Source: Streptomyces sp. SAI-135 (GTDB lineage Bacteria; Actinomycetota; Actinomycetes; Streptomycetales; Streptomycetaceae). From it: a DNA stretch of 64,000 bases. Below the pieces are notes generated by a model. It had not been told where the DNA came from and made no database searches. It saw only the letters and a program-made list of their open reading frames with translations. The stretch is taken from positions 2,418,001 to 2,482,000 of the forward strand of contig NZ_JARXYP010000002.1 of the NCBI RefSeq assembly GCF_029893805.1, read 5' to 3'. The stretch's first letter is position 1; each line of letters starts with the position of its first letter. Positions 16,065 to 25,041 of this stretch are shown here, piece by piece. A program made the translations under genes and the position numbers.

Positions 16065-17012
16065 TTACCTCAGGAAGGGGTCGACCGCCACCGCGAGGAA
16101 GAGGATCGACACATAGGTGATCGACCAGTGGAACAGCCGCATCTCCTTGAGCTTCGCGCCCGTCACCTCGGCCTTGGCCCGGTTCTGGAGGCCGTGCGCC
16201 TCCCACAGCCAGAAGCCGCCCGCGAGCAGGGCGACCGCCGTGTAGAACCAGCCGGTGTAGCCGAGCGGGGTGAGCAGCAGCGACACCCCGACCATCACCC
16301 AGCTGTAGACGACGATCTGCTTGGCGACCACCTTGTTGGAGGCGACCACCGGCAGCATCGGCACGCCCACGCGCGCGTAGTCCTCGCGGACCTTCATGGA
16401 CAGCGGCCAGTAGTGCGGCGGCGTCCAGAAGAACATGACGAGGAAGAGGACGACCGGCGCCCAGGACATGGAGTTCGTGACCGACGACCAGCCGATCAGG
16501 ACCGGCAGGCAGCCGGCGATGCCGCCCCACACGATGTTCTGCGAGGTACGCCGCTTGAGGATCATCGTGTAGACGACGACGTAGAAGAGCAGCGCTCCGA
16601 GCGACAGCCAGGCGGACAGCCAGTTGACGGTGAGGCCGAACAGCAGCGTCGAGACGACCGCCAGCGTGATGCCGAAGGCCAGGCACTCGCGCGGCGACAC
16701 CATGCCGGTCACCAGGGGACGCTGCGAGGTGCGGTCCATGAGCGCGTCGATGTCGCGGTCGATGTACATGTTGAGCGCGTTGGCGCCGCCCGCGGAGAGA
16801 TAGCCGCCGACGCAGGTGAGCAGCACCAGCTTCAGATCCGGCACGCCCTGCTGGGCGAGGAACATCACCGGAACGGTGGTGATCAGCAGCAGTTCGATGA
16901 TCCGGGGCTTGGTGAGCGCCACGAATGCCTTGACACGGGCCCCGAACGGCCGGTGGCTCGAGCTCTTGCTCTCCCCCAGCACTCCGGCTGGACGGGATTC
17001 GACGGCCGTCAC
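16065..17012 (-). CDS. ctaB: Heme O synthase (protoheme IX farnesyltransferase) CtaB
   Basis: 315 aa from the GTG at 17012 with AGGGG just upstream. It is a UbiA-type membrane prenyltransferase that adds farnesyl to protoheme, the step before CtaA. The aspartate-rich motif [15 protein letters not shown] binds prenyl diphosphate. Other family blocks are [28 protein letters not shown] and [18 protein letters not shown]. The frame stays open upstream to 17144, but that extension has no family similarity. It is divergent from tkt across a 360-bp intergenic region. Confidence 0.96.
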   Translation of the reverse strand: MTAVESRPAGVLGESKSSSHRPFGARVKAFVALTKPRIIELLLITTVPVMFLAQQGVPDLKLVLLTCVGGYLSAGGANALNMYIDRDIDALMDRTSQRPLVTGMVSPRECLAFGITLAVVSTLLFGLTVNWLSAWLSLGALLFYVVVYTMILKRRTSQNIVWGGIAGCLPVLIGWSSVTNSMSWAPVVLFLVMFFWTPPHYWPLSMKVREDYARVGVPMLPVVASNKVVAKQIVVYSWVMVGVSLLLTPLGYTGWFYTAVALLAGGFWLWEAHGLQNRAKAEVTGAKLKEMRLFHWSITYVSILFLAVAVDPFLR

Positions 17013-17372
17013 GCACACCCCTACAGAGACATCCCAGCAAGCCTCACCCGTGTGAAGTCCCGGTAAAGGCTCGCGCGTACCACGCCACTGTAGACGTTGC
17101 CCATACCCCGATATTCGCGGGGGTCGGCTCGTGTCCGAGGACACCCCCGGAAGAGCTCGGTCCCACTCGGTTGAGCACTCGGACGAGCGGCTGCGTATTC
17201 AGTTGCCGAATGCGGTACGGGCCAGTCGGGAGGCGGATCCCCGCGCGGCCCGGCAGTCTGGAATGACCCGAAAAAACGCACGTACTTGCGGGGGTAGGCT
17301 CGACAACGGCCGGGCGTCCCGTGCACCGGCATTTCGACATGCGTGACATGTGGAGAGGAGCCCTGACCCAGG
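17013..17372. promoter_or_regulatory. Divergent intergenic region between ctaB and tkt
   Basis: 360 bp without a gene. It must carry the promoters of ctaB and of the pentose-phosphate operon. The phrase TTCGCGGGGGTCGGCTCG at 17114-17131 recurs as TTGCGGGGGTAGGCTCG at 17286-17302; the second copy contains a TAGGCT hexamer (17295-17300) that could be a -10. No consensus -35 is visible at either place. Confidence 0.4.
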
Positions 17373-19460
17373 GTGAGCACCAAGCCGACCACCACAGACC
17401 TCGAGTGGACCGAGTTGGACCAGCGGGCCGTCGACACCGCCCGCGTCCTGGCCGCCGACGCCGTACAGAAGGTCGGAAACGGCCATCCGGGTACGGCGAT
17501 GAGCCTGGCTCCCGCCGCCTACACCCTCTTCCAGAAGGTGATGCGGCACGACCCGGCCGACCCCGACTGGGTCGGGCGCGACCGCTTCGTGCTGTCCGCC
17601 GGCCACTCGTCCCTGACCCTCTACACCCAGCTCTACCTGGCCGGTTTCGGCCTGGAGCTGGACGACCTCAAGGCGTTCCGCACCTGGGGCTCCAAGACCC
17701 CGGGGCACCCGGAGTACGGCCACACCAAGGGCGTCGAGACCACCACCGGTCCGCTCGGCCAGGGTGTCGCCAACGCGGTCGGCATGGCGATGGCCGCCCG
17801 CTACGAGCGCGGTCTGTTCGACCCGGAGGCCGCCGAGGGCACCTCCCCCTTCGACCACTTCGTCTTCGCCATCGCCGGTGACGGCTGCCTCCAGGAGGGC
17901 ATCTCCGCCGAGGCGTCCTCGATGGCCGGCCACCAGAAGCTCGGCAACCTCATCCTGTTGTGGGACGACAACCACATCTCGATCGAGGGCGACACCGAGA
18001 CGGCCGTCTCCGAGGACACCGTCAAGCGCTACGAGGCGTACGGCTGGCACGTCCAGCGTGTCGAGCCGCAGGCCAACGGCGACCTCGACCCGGTCGCGAT
18101 CTTCGAGGCGATCCAGAAGGCCAAGGCGGTCACCGACAAGCCGTCCTTCATCGCGATGCGCTCGATCATCGCCTGGCCCGCCCCGAACGCCCAGAACACC
18201 GAGGCCGCGCACGGCTCGGCGCTCGGCGACGACGAGGTCGCGGCGACCAAGCGGGTGCTGGGCTTCGACCCCGAGCAGTCCTTCGAGGTCTCCGACGAGG
18301 TCATCGGCCACACCCGCCAGGCGCTGGAGCGCGGCCGGCAGGCCCGCGCCGAGTGGGAGAAGTCCTTCCAGGAGTGGCGCAACAACAACCCCGAGCGCGC
18401 GGCCGAGTTCGAGCGGGTCGCCGCGGGTGAGCTGCCCAAGGACTGGGAGTCGGCGATTCCGGTCTTCGAGCCCGGCAAGGGCGTCGCCACGCGTGCCGCC
18501 TCCGGCAAGGTCCTGCAGGCCCTCGGCGCCGTGATCCCCGAGCTGTGGGGCGGTTCCGCCGACCTCGCGGGCTCGAACAACACGACGATCGACAAGAACA
18601 GCTCCTTCCTCCCGGCGGACAACCCGCTGCCGGAGGCGGACCCGTACGGCCGCACGATCCACTTCGGTATCCGCGAGCACTCCATGGCCGCGGAGATGAA
18701 CGGCATCGCGCTGCACGGCAACACCCGCATCTACGGCGGTACGTTCCTCGTCTTCTCCGACTACATGCGCAACGCCGTCCGGCTCTCGGCGCTGATGCAC
18801 CTGCCGGTGACGTACGTGTGGACGCACGACTCCATCGGTCTCGGCGAGGACGGCCCGACCCACCAGCCGGTCGAGCACCTGGCCTCGCTGCGCGCGATCC
18901 CCGGCCTGAACGTGGTCCGCCCGGCCGACGCCAACGAGACCGCGATCGCCTGGCGCGAGATCCTGCGGCGCTGGACCAAGGAGTTCGGCAAGGGCGCCCC
19001 GCACGGCCTCGCGCTGACCCGTCAGGGCGTGCCGACGTACGAGGGCAACGAGGACGCGGTCAAGGGCGGTTACGTCCTGTTCGAGGCGTCGAACGGCTCC
19101 CCCGAGGTCATCCTCATCGCCACCGGCTCCGAGGTGCACGTCGCCGTCGAGGCGCGCGAGCAGCTGGAGGCGTCCGGTGTGCCGACGCGTGTCGTCTCGA
19201 TGCCGTGCGTGGAGTGGTTCGAGGAGCAGGACCAGGGGTACCGGGACAGCGTCCTGCCCCCGTCCGTGAGGGCTCGTGTCGCGGTCGAGGCGGGTATCGG
19301 TCTGACCTGGCACAAGTACGTGGGGGACGCCGGCCGCATCGTTTCCCTGGAGCACTTCGGTGCTTCCGCGGACGGCAAGGTCCTCTTCCAGGAGTTCGGC
19401 TTCACCGGCGAGAACGTGGCCGCCAAGGCGCGGGAATCTCTCGCCGCCGCCCAGCGCTGA
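17373..19460 (+). CDS. tkt: Transketolase
   Basis: 695 aa, full length. It transfers two-carbon units between sugar phosphates in the non-oxidative pentose-phosphate pathway using thiamine diphosphate. Motifs include NGHPGTAMSLAPAAYTLF, GPLGQGVANAVGMA, the ThDP motif IAGDGCLQEG...NHISIEG, and HDSIGLGEDGPTHQPVEHLA. It starts at GTG 17373 with GGAGAGGAG at about 17351-17360. It is the first gene of tkt-tal-zwf-opcA-pgl; tal follows after 33 bp. Confidence 0.97.
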   Translation: MSTKPTTTDLEWTELDQRAVDTARVLAADAVQKVGNGHPGTAMSLAPAAYTLFQKVMRHDPADPDWVGRDRFVLSAGHSSLTLYTQLYLAGFGLELDDLKAFRTWGSKTPGHPEYGHTKGVETTTGPLGQGVANAVGMAMAARYERGLFDPEAAEGTSPFDHFVFAIAGDGCLQEGISAEASSMAGHQKLGNLILLWDDNHISIEGDTETAVSEDTVKRYEAYGWHVQRVEPQANGDLDPVAIFEAIQKAKAVTDKPSFIAMRSIIAWPAPNAQNTEAAHGSALGDDEVAATKRVLGFDPEQSFEVSDEVIGHTRQALERGRQARAEWEKSFQEWRNNNPERAAEFERVAAGELPKDWESAIPVFEPGKGVATRAASGKVLQALGAVIPELWGGSADLAGSNNTTIDKNSSFLPADNPLPEADPYGRTIHFGIREHSMAAEMNGIALHGNTRIYGGTFLVFSDYMRNAVRLSALMHLPVTYVWTHDSIGLGEDGPTHQPVEHLASLRAIPGLNVVRPADANETAIAWREILRRWTKEFGKGAPHGLALTRQGVPTYEGNEDAVKGGYVLFEASNGSPEVILIATGSEVHVAVEAREQLEASGVPTRVVSMPCVEWFEEQDQGYRDSVLPPSVRARVAVEAGIGLTWHKYVGDAGRIVSLEHFGASADGKVLFQEFGFTGENVAAKARESLAAAQR

Positions 19461-19493
19461 CGCTCACATACGACACGTAGGAGATGTAATTCC

Positions 19494-20612
19494 ATGACAG
19501 ACGCACTCAAGCGCCTCTCCGAGGAAGGCGTGGCGATCTGGCTGGACGACCTGTCGCGCAAGCGGATCACGTCCGGCAACCTCGCCGAGCTGATCGACCA
19601 GCAGCACGTCGTGGGCGTCACCACCAACCCGTCGATCTTCCAGAAGGCGATCTCCGAGGGCGACGGCTACGACCAGCAGCTGTCCGACCTCGCCGCCCGC
19701 AAGGTCACGGTCGAAGAGGCCATCCGCATGATCACCACGGCGGACGTCCGCGACGCCGCCGACATCCTGCGCCCGGTCTTCGACGCCACGGGCGGCCAGG
19801 ACGGCCGGGTCTCGATCGAGGTCGACCCGCGCCTGGCGCACAACGAGAAGGCGACGGTCGCCGAGGCCAAGCAGCTCGCCTGGCTGGTCGACCGCCCCAA
19901 CACGCTCATCAAGATCCCGGCCACCCGCGCGGGCATCCCGGCGATCTCCGACGTGATCGGCCTCGGGATCAGCGTCAACGTCACGCTGATCTTCTCGCTG
20001 GAGCGCTACCGCGAGGTCATGGACGCCTACCTGACCGGCCTGGAGAAGGCCAAGGAGCGGGGTCTGGACCTGTCGAAGATCCACTCCGTGGCGTCCTTCT
20101 TCGTGTCCCGCGTGGACACCGAGATCGACAAGCGCATCGACGCGCTCGGCACCGACGAGGCCAAGGCCGCCCGCGGCAAGGCCGGCGTCGCCAACGCCCG
20201 CCTCGCCTACCAGGCGTACGAGGAGATCTTCTCCGGCGAGCGCTGGGCGAAGCTGGAGAACGCGGGCGCCAACAAGCAGCGTCCGCTGTGGGCCTCGACC
20301 GGCGTCAAGGACAAGGCGTACAAGGACACGTTGTACGTCGACGAGCTGGTCGCGCCGAACACGGTGAACACCATGCCGGAGGCGACCCTGTTCGCCACCG
20401 AGGACCACGGCCAGATCCGCGGCAACGCGGTCGCCGGTTCGTACGAGCAGGCCCGTGCCGACCTCGACGCCGTCGAGAAGCTCGGGATCTCGTACGACGA
20501 GGTCGTCCAGCTGCTCGAGGACGAGGGCGTCGAGAAGTTCGAGGCGTCCTGGAACGACCTGCTCAAGTCGACCGAGGCAGAGCTTCAGCGCCTCGCACCC
20601 TCGGAGGGCTAG
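19494..20612 (+). CDS. tal: Transaldolase
   Basis: 372 aa, the long actinobacterial/cyanobacterial TalA type. It swaps three-carbon units between sedoheptulose-7-P and glyceraldehyde-3-P. Visible blocks are [29 protein letters not shown] with the Schiff-base lysine, [20 protein letters not shown] and [26 protein letters not shown] precedes the ATG. zwf begins 3 nt after the stop. Confidence 0.97.
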   Translation: MTDALKRLSEEGVAIWLDDLSRKRITSGNLAELIDQQHVVGVTTNPSIFQKAISEGDGYDQQLSDLAARKVTVEEAIRMITTADVRDAADILRPVFDATGGQDGRVSIEVDPRLAHNEKATVAEAKQLAWLVDRPNTLIKIPATRAGIPAISDVIGLGISVNVTLIFSLERYREVMDAYLTGLEKAKERGLDLSKIHSVASFFVSRVDTEIDKRIDALGTDEAKAARGKAGVANARLAYQAYEEIFSGERWAKLENAGANKQRPLWASTGVKDKAYKDTLYVDELVAPNTVNTMPEATLFATEDHGQIRGNAVAGSYEQARADLDAVEKLGISYDEVVQLLEDEGVEKFEASWNDLLKSTEAELQRLAPSEG

Positions 20613-20615
20613 ATC

Positions 20616-22139
20616 TTGTCGAGCAGCAATCCGCTGCGTGACCCCGCCGACCGACGGCTCCCGCGTATCGCGGGGCCGTCGGGCCTGGTCATCTTCGGCG
20701 TCACGGGCGATTTGTCACGAAAGAAGCTCATGCCCGCCGTGTACGACCTCGCGAACCGGGGTCTGCTGCCGCCGGGCTTCTCGCTGGTCGGCTTCGCCCG
20801 GCGCGACTGGGAGCACGAGGACTTCGCCGAGGTCGTCCACGACGCCGTCAAGGAGCACGCCCGGACGCCGTTCCGCGAGGAGGTCTGGCAGCAGCTCATC
20901 CAGGGGATGCGCTTCGTCCAGGGCACCTTCGACGACGACGAGTCGTTCGAGCGGCTGCGCGACACCATCGAGGAGCTGGACAAGGCGCAGGGCACCGGCG
21001 GCAACTTCGCCTTCTACCTGTCCGTGCCGCCGTCCGCCTTCCCCGTGGTCATCCAGCAGCTGAAGAAGCACCGGCTGGCCGACCAGTCGAGCGGCTCCTG
21101 GCGGCGCGCGGTCATCGAGAAGCCCTTCGGCCACGACCTCAAGTCGGCCGAGGAGCTCAACGCGACCGTCGAGGAGGTCTTCGCCCCGGATCAGGTCTTC
21201 CGCATCGACCACTACCTGGGCAAGGAGACCGTCCAGAACATCCTGGCGCTGCGCTTCGCCAACACGATGTTCGAGCCGATCTGGAACCGGTCCTTCGTGG
21301 ACCACGTGCAGATCACCATGGCCGAGGACATCGGCATCGGCGGCCGGGCCGGCTACTACGACGGCATCGGCGCCGCCCGTGACGTCATCCAGAACCACCT
21401 GCTCCAGCTCATGGCGCTCACGGCGATGGAGGAGCCCGCCTCCTTCGACGCGGACGCGCTGGCCGCCGAGAAGACCAAGGTGCTCGGCGCGGTGAAGCTG
21501 CCGAAGGACCTGGGCCGGGACACCGTGCGCGGACAGTACGCGGCGGGCTGGCAGGGCGGCGCGAAGGCGGTCGGCTACCTCGAAGAGGACGGCATCGACC
21601 CGCAGTCCAAGACCGACACCTACGCGGCCATCAAGGTGGAGATCGACAACCGCCGCTGGGCCGGGGTGCCGTTCTACCTGCGCACCGGCAAGCGCCTGGG
21701 CCGCCGGGTCACCGAGATCGCGGTGGTCTTCCAGCGGGCCCCGCACTCCCCCTTCGACACGACCGCCACCGAGGAGCTCGGCTCCAACGCCATCGTCATC
21801 CGCGTCCAGCCCGACGAGGGCGTCACCGTCCGCTTCGGCTCCAAGGTGCCGGGCACCTCGATGGAGATCCGGGACGTGTCCATGGACTTCGCCTACGGCG
21901 AGTCGTTCACGGAGTCCTCGCCCGAGGCGTACGAGCGCCTGATCCTCGACGTCCTGCTCGGCGACTCCAACCTCTTCCCCCGCACGGAGGAGGTCGAGCT
22001 GTCCTGGAAGATCCTCGACCCGATCGAGGAGTACTGGGACACGCACGGCAGGCCCGCCCAGTACCCCTCCGGCACCTGGGGCCCGGTCGAGGCGGACGAA
22101 ATGCTCGCACGAGAGGGACGGAGCTGGCGCCGGCCATGA
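20616..22139 (+). CDS. zwf: Glucose-6-phosphate 1-dehydrogenase
   Basis: 507 aa. It makes 6-phosphogluconolactone and NADPH. The nucleotide-binding site is FGVTGDLSRKKLMPAVYDL, and the active-site motif RIDHYLGKETVQN is intact. The start is TTG at 20616, only 3 nt after the tal stop. Translation therefore depends on the tal end, whose CGGAGGG serves as ribosome site. Confidence 0.97.
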   Translation: MSSSNPLRDPADRRLPRIAGPSGLVIFGVTGDLSRKKLMPAVYDLANRGLLPPGFSLVGFARRDWEHEDFAEVVHDAVKEHARTPFREEVWQQLIQGMRFVQGTFDDDESFERLRDTIEELDKAQGTGGNFAFYLSVPPSAFPVVIQQLKKHRLADQSSGSWRRAVIEKPFGHDLKSAEELNATVEEVFAPDQVFRIDHYLGKETVQNILALRFANTMFEPIWNRSFVDHVQITMAEDIGIGGRAGYYDGIGAARDVIQNHLLQLMALTAMEEPASFDADALAAEKTKVLGAVKLPKDLGRDTVRGQYAAGWQGGAKAVGYLEEDGIDPQSKTDTYAAIKVEIDNRRWAGVPFYLRTGKRLGRRVTEIAVVFQRAPHSPFDTTATEELGSNAIVIRVQPDEGVTVRFGSKVPGTSMEIRDVSMDFAYGESFTESSPEAYERLILDVLLGDSNLFPRTEEVELSWKILDPIEEYWDTHGRPAQYPSGTWGPVEADEMLAREGRSWRRP

Positions 22140-23278
22140 AGATAGACCTCACGGACACCACGGCCAGCAAGATCAACAAGGCCCTGGTCAAGGGGCGCCG
22201 CGCCATCGGCACACCGGCCGTCGGCATGGTGCTCACGCTGGTCATCGTCACGGACGAGGAGAACGCCTACGACGCCCTCAAGGCCGCCAACGACGCGTCC
22301 CGCGAGCACCCCTCGCGCACGCTGGTGGTCATCAAGCGGGTGTCGCGCAGTCCCCGTGACCGCACCCAGTCCCGCCTCGACGCCGAGGTGCGGGTGGGAG
22401 CGGACGCGGGCACCGGCGAGACGGTCGTCCTGCGGCTGTACGGCGAGGTCGTCGACCACGCCCAGTCGGTGGTCCTCCCCCTGCTGCTGCCGGACGCGCC
22501 GGTCGTCGTCTGGTGGCCGGTGGACGCGCCGCTCGACCCGGCCGGCGACCCGCTCGGGGCGCTCGCCCAGCGGCGGGTCACCGACACCTACTCCTCGGAG
22601 CAGCCGGTGCGCGAGCTGACGGCGCGCGCCGACACCTACGCGCCGGGCGACACCGACCTCTCCTGGACCCGGATCACCCCGTGGCGCTCGATGCTGGCCG
22701 CCGCTCTCGACCAGGTCACCTGCAAGGTGGAGGCCGTCGAGGTGGAGGGCGAGGAGTTCAACCCCAGCTGCGAGCTGCTGGCGATGTGGCTGGCGGACCG
22801 GCTGGAGGTGCCGGTGAAGCGGTCCCTGTCGAACGGCCCCGGCCTGACGGCGGTCCGCATGCACACGGACAGCGGCCCGATCGTCCTGGACCGCGCGGAC
22901 GGCTCGCTCGCCACGCTCTCCATCCAGGGCCAGCCCGACCGTGCGGTGGCGCTCAAGCGCCGGGACACGGCCGAGCTGATCGCGGAGGAGCTGCGTAGGC
23001 TGGACCCGGACGACACGTACGCGTCCGCGCTGCGGTTCGGGGTGGAACGGCTGAACCCGTCGGTGCCCTTCCCGGAAGCGGGTGACGACGGTTCGGACGC
23101 CAAAGGGGGCGAAGGCTCGGACGCCGAAGTCGCCGACGTCAAAGGAGAACCCGTCTCCGAAGCCCCTGTCGAGGGCGCTGCGGAAGCTCCCGGGGCGCAA
23201 GGGCCGCAAGAGTCGGCACCGGCATCGCTGAAGCCGGTCCCCTCCGGCCTGTCCGGCGGCGGGAAGGCGGCGAAGTGA
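22136..23278 (+). CDS. opcA: Glucose-6-phosphate dehydrogenase assembly/allosteric protein OpcA
   Basis: 380 aa. OpcA is the partner that activates or assembles Zwf in cyanobacteria and actinobacteria. Family features are GTPAVGMVLTLVIVTD, RDRTQSRLDAEVRV, LPDAPVVVWWPVDAP and WTRITPWRSMLAAALD. The ATG overlaps the zwf stop by 4 nt. The last 70 residues are acidic and Ala/Pro-rich (DDGSDAKGGEGSDAEVADV) and look like a disordered tail of variable length. Confidence 0.95.
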   Translation: MKIDLTDTTASKINKALVKGRRAIGTPAVGMVLTLVIVTDEENAYDALKAANDASREHPSRTLVVIKRVSRSPRDRTQSRLDAEVRVGADAGTGETVVLRLYGEVVDHAQSVVLPLLLPDAPVVVWWPVDAPLDPAGDPLGALAQRRVTDTYSSEQPVRELTARADTYAPGDTDLSWTRITPWRSMLAAALDQVTCKVEAVEVEGEEFNPSCELLAMWLADRLEVPVKRSLSNGPGLTAVRMHTDSGPIVLDRADGSLATLSIQGQPDRAVALKRRDTAELIAEELRRLDPDDTYASALRFGVERLNPSVPFPEAGDDGSDAKGGEGSDAEVADVKGEPVSEAPVEGAAEAPGAQGPQESAPASLKPVPSGLSGGGKAAK

Positions 23279-24057
23279 GCACTCCGCAGCTGGTCGTGCA
23301 CCACGACAAGGAGCTGATGGCCCAGGCCGCCGCGGCCCGTCTGATCACCAAGATCGTGGACGCGCAGATCTCCCGGGGCTCGGCGTCGGTGGTCCTCACC
23401 GGCGGCCGCAACGGCAACGGCCTGCTGGCCGCCCTGGCCGCGGCGCCCGCCCGGGACGCGATCGACTGGGGCCGCCTGGACCTGTGGTGGGGTGACGAGC
23501 GCTTCCTGCCCGAGGGCGACCCGGAGCGCAACGTCACCCAGGCCCGCGAGGCCCTGCTGGACGCCGTACCGCTGGACCCGAAGCGCGTGCACGCCATGCC
23601 CGCGTCGGACGGTCCGCACGGGGAGGACGTGGAGGCCGCGGCGGCGGCCTACGCCGAGGAGCTGGCCCGTGCGGCCGGTCCCGAGAACCACGGCCCGGTG
23701 CCGACCTTCGACGTCCTGATGCTGGGCGTCGGCCCGGACACCCACGTGGCCTCGCTGTTCCCGGAACTGCCCGCGGTACGGGAGACCGAGCGCACGGTGG
23801 TCGGCGTCCACGGCGCGCCGAAGCCCCCGCCCACGCGGGTGACCCTGACGCTCCCCGCCATCCGTGCGGCACGTGAGGTCTGGCTCCTTGCGGCCGGTGA
23901 GGACAAGGCGCAGGCCGCTGCGATCGCTCTGTCCGGCGCGGGCGAGATCCAGGCCCCGGCGGCGGGAGCCCGCGGCCGGGCCCGCACCCTGTGGCTCCTG
24001 GACTCGGCGGCGGCCTCCCAGCTGCCGAGGTCGCTGTATCCGCCGGCCACGCCGTGA
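23275..24057 (+). CDS. pgl: 6-phosphogluconolactonase
   Basis: 260 aa, DevB/SOL family. It hydrolyses the lactone made by Zwf. Visible motifs are VVLTGGRNGNGLLAAL, WWGDERFLPEGDPERNVTQAREALLD and LMLGVGPDTHVASLFPE, where the usual GPDGH is GPDTH. It ends with the family tail ALSGAGEIQAPAAGARGRARTLWLLD. The GTG start overlaps the opcA stop (GTGA). It is the last gene of the operon and is followed by the hairpin element at 24061-24175. Confidence 0.95.
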   Translation: MSTPQLVVHHDKELMAQAAAARLITKIVDAQISRGSASVVLTGGRNGNGLLAALAAAPARDAIDWGRLDLWWGDERFLPEGDPERNVTQAREALLDAVPLDPKRVHAMPASDGPHGEDVEAAAAAYAEELARAAGPENHGPVPTFDVLMLGVGPDTHVASLFPELPAVRETERTVVGVHGAPKPPPTRVTLTLPAIRAAREVWLLAAGEDKAQAAAIALSGAGEIQAPAAGARGRARTLWLLDSAAASQLPRSLYPPATP

Positions 24058-24060
24058 GGG

Positions 24061-24175
24061 GTTGTCGCCCCCGCCGACCCTCCCCGACCCGACCCCGGGG
24101 GCCGGCCCCCGGGCCCCCGCTCCGCAAACGCCGGAGGGGCTGACAAGAAGGGGAAGGGGCGGCGGGGGCGACAAC
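24061..24175. repeat. Hairpin element with 16-bp inverted ends, likely bidirectional terminator
   Basis: Perfect 16-bp inverted ends GTTGTCGCCCCCGCCG (24061-24076) and its complement (24160-24175) bound an 83-bp centre. The centre has a second palindrome, GGGGGCCGGCCCCC, and the phrase CAAACGCCGGAGGGGCTGA. From memory that phrase resembles a short repeat scattered between streptomycete genes. The pairing extends inward imperfectly. It lies between the convergent pgl and permease genes, so it can end transcription from both sides. No coding capacity. Confidence 0.75.
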
Positions 24176-24192
24176 ATCCTCCGCCGCGCCCC

Positions 24193-25041
24193 TCACTTCA
24201 CCGACCCCGCCATGACCCCTTGCACAAAGTGCTTCTGGAACGCGAAGAACACCACCACCGGCACTACCAGCGACACAAACGCCCCCGGCGCCAGCACATC
24301 GATGTTGCTCCCGAACTGCCGTATCTGTGACTGCAGTTGCACAGTCAACGGCTGCGAGGAACTGTCCGCGAACAGCAGCGCCACCAGCATGTCGTTCCAC
24401 ACCCACAGAAACTGGAAGATCGCCAGCGAGGCGATCGCCGGCCGCCCCACCGGCAGCACCAGCCGTGTGAAGATCCGCCACTCGCTCCCGCCGTCCATTC
24501 GGGCCGCCTCCAGCATCTCCTTCGGCATCTCGGCGAAGTAGTTCCGCAGGAGAAACACCGCGAACGGCAGGCCGTACGCCACGTGGAAGAGCACCACCCC
24601 CGGGATCGTCCCGAACAGCCCCAGCTGACCGAAGAGTTTGGCCACCGGCAGCAGGCCGATCTGCACCGGCACCACCAACAGGGCGACCACGACCAGGAAG
24701 ACGGCCTCCCGGCCGGGGAAGTCCAGCCAGGCGAAGGCGTATCCGGCGAGCGCCGCCAGCACCACGACCAGCACGGTCGTCGGCACCGAGATCAGCACCG
24801 TGTTCCAGAAGGCCTGCGTCATCCCGGAGTTCTTCAGCAGCGCCGAGTAGTTGTCGAAGGAGAGCTGCCCCGGGCTGCTGAACACCGTCCACCAGCCGCT
24901 GCTCGCCGAGTCCTGCGAGGACCGCAACGACGACAGGAACAACCCCGCGAGCGGCGTCAGCCACACCAGACCGATCACCACCAGGAAGGCCTGCACCAGC
25001 CCGTTCCCCAGGCCGCGCCGCACCACGTTCATCGCGTTCAT
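24193..25041 (-). CDS. Sugar ABC transporter permease, MalG-like
   Basis: 282 aa, six membrane helices. The EAA loop that contacts the ATPase is EMLEAARMDGGSEWRIFTRLVLPV. The N-terminal helix is FLVVIGLVWLTPLAGLFLSSL and the C-terminus ends FQKHFVQGVMAGSVK, typical of MalG-type CUT1 permeases. The ATG overlaps the stop of the MalF-like gene by 4 nt. It is the last gene of the operon; no ATPase gene follows, as is usual in Streptomyces where MsiK serves many CUT1 importers. Confidence 0.93.
   Translation of the reverse strand: MNAMNVVRRGLGNGLVQAFLVVIGLVWLTPLAGLFLSSLRSSQDSASSGWWTVFSSPGQLSFDNYSALLKNSGMTQAFWNTVLISVPTTVLVVVLAALAGYAFAWLDFPGREAVFLVVVALLVVPVQIGLLPVAKLFGQLGLFGTIPGVVLFHVAYGLPFAVFLLRNYFAEMPKEMLEAARMDGGSEWRIFTRLVLPVGRPAIASLAIFQFLWVWNDMLVALLFADSSSQPLTVQLQSQIRQFGSNIDVLAPGAFVSLVVPVVVFFAFQKHFVQGVMAGSVK

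Noticed and set aside
17013..17144. N-terminal extension of CtaB to 17144
   Set aside because: The extra 44 residues have no CtaB similarity. The GTG at 17012 has a good ribosome site and gives the normal length.
22136..23278. OpcA C-terminal acidic repeats as another repeat expansion
   Set aside because: The tail is low-complexity but lacks a regular DNA period, and acidic disordered OpcA tails are plausible in this family.
24061..24175. Insertion sequence
   Set aside because: The inverted ends are perfect, but the element is only 115 bp, with no transposase and no visible target duplication.
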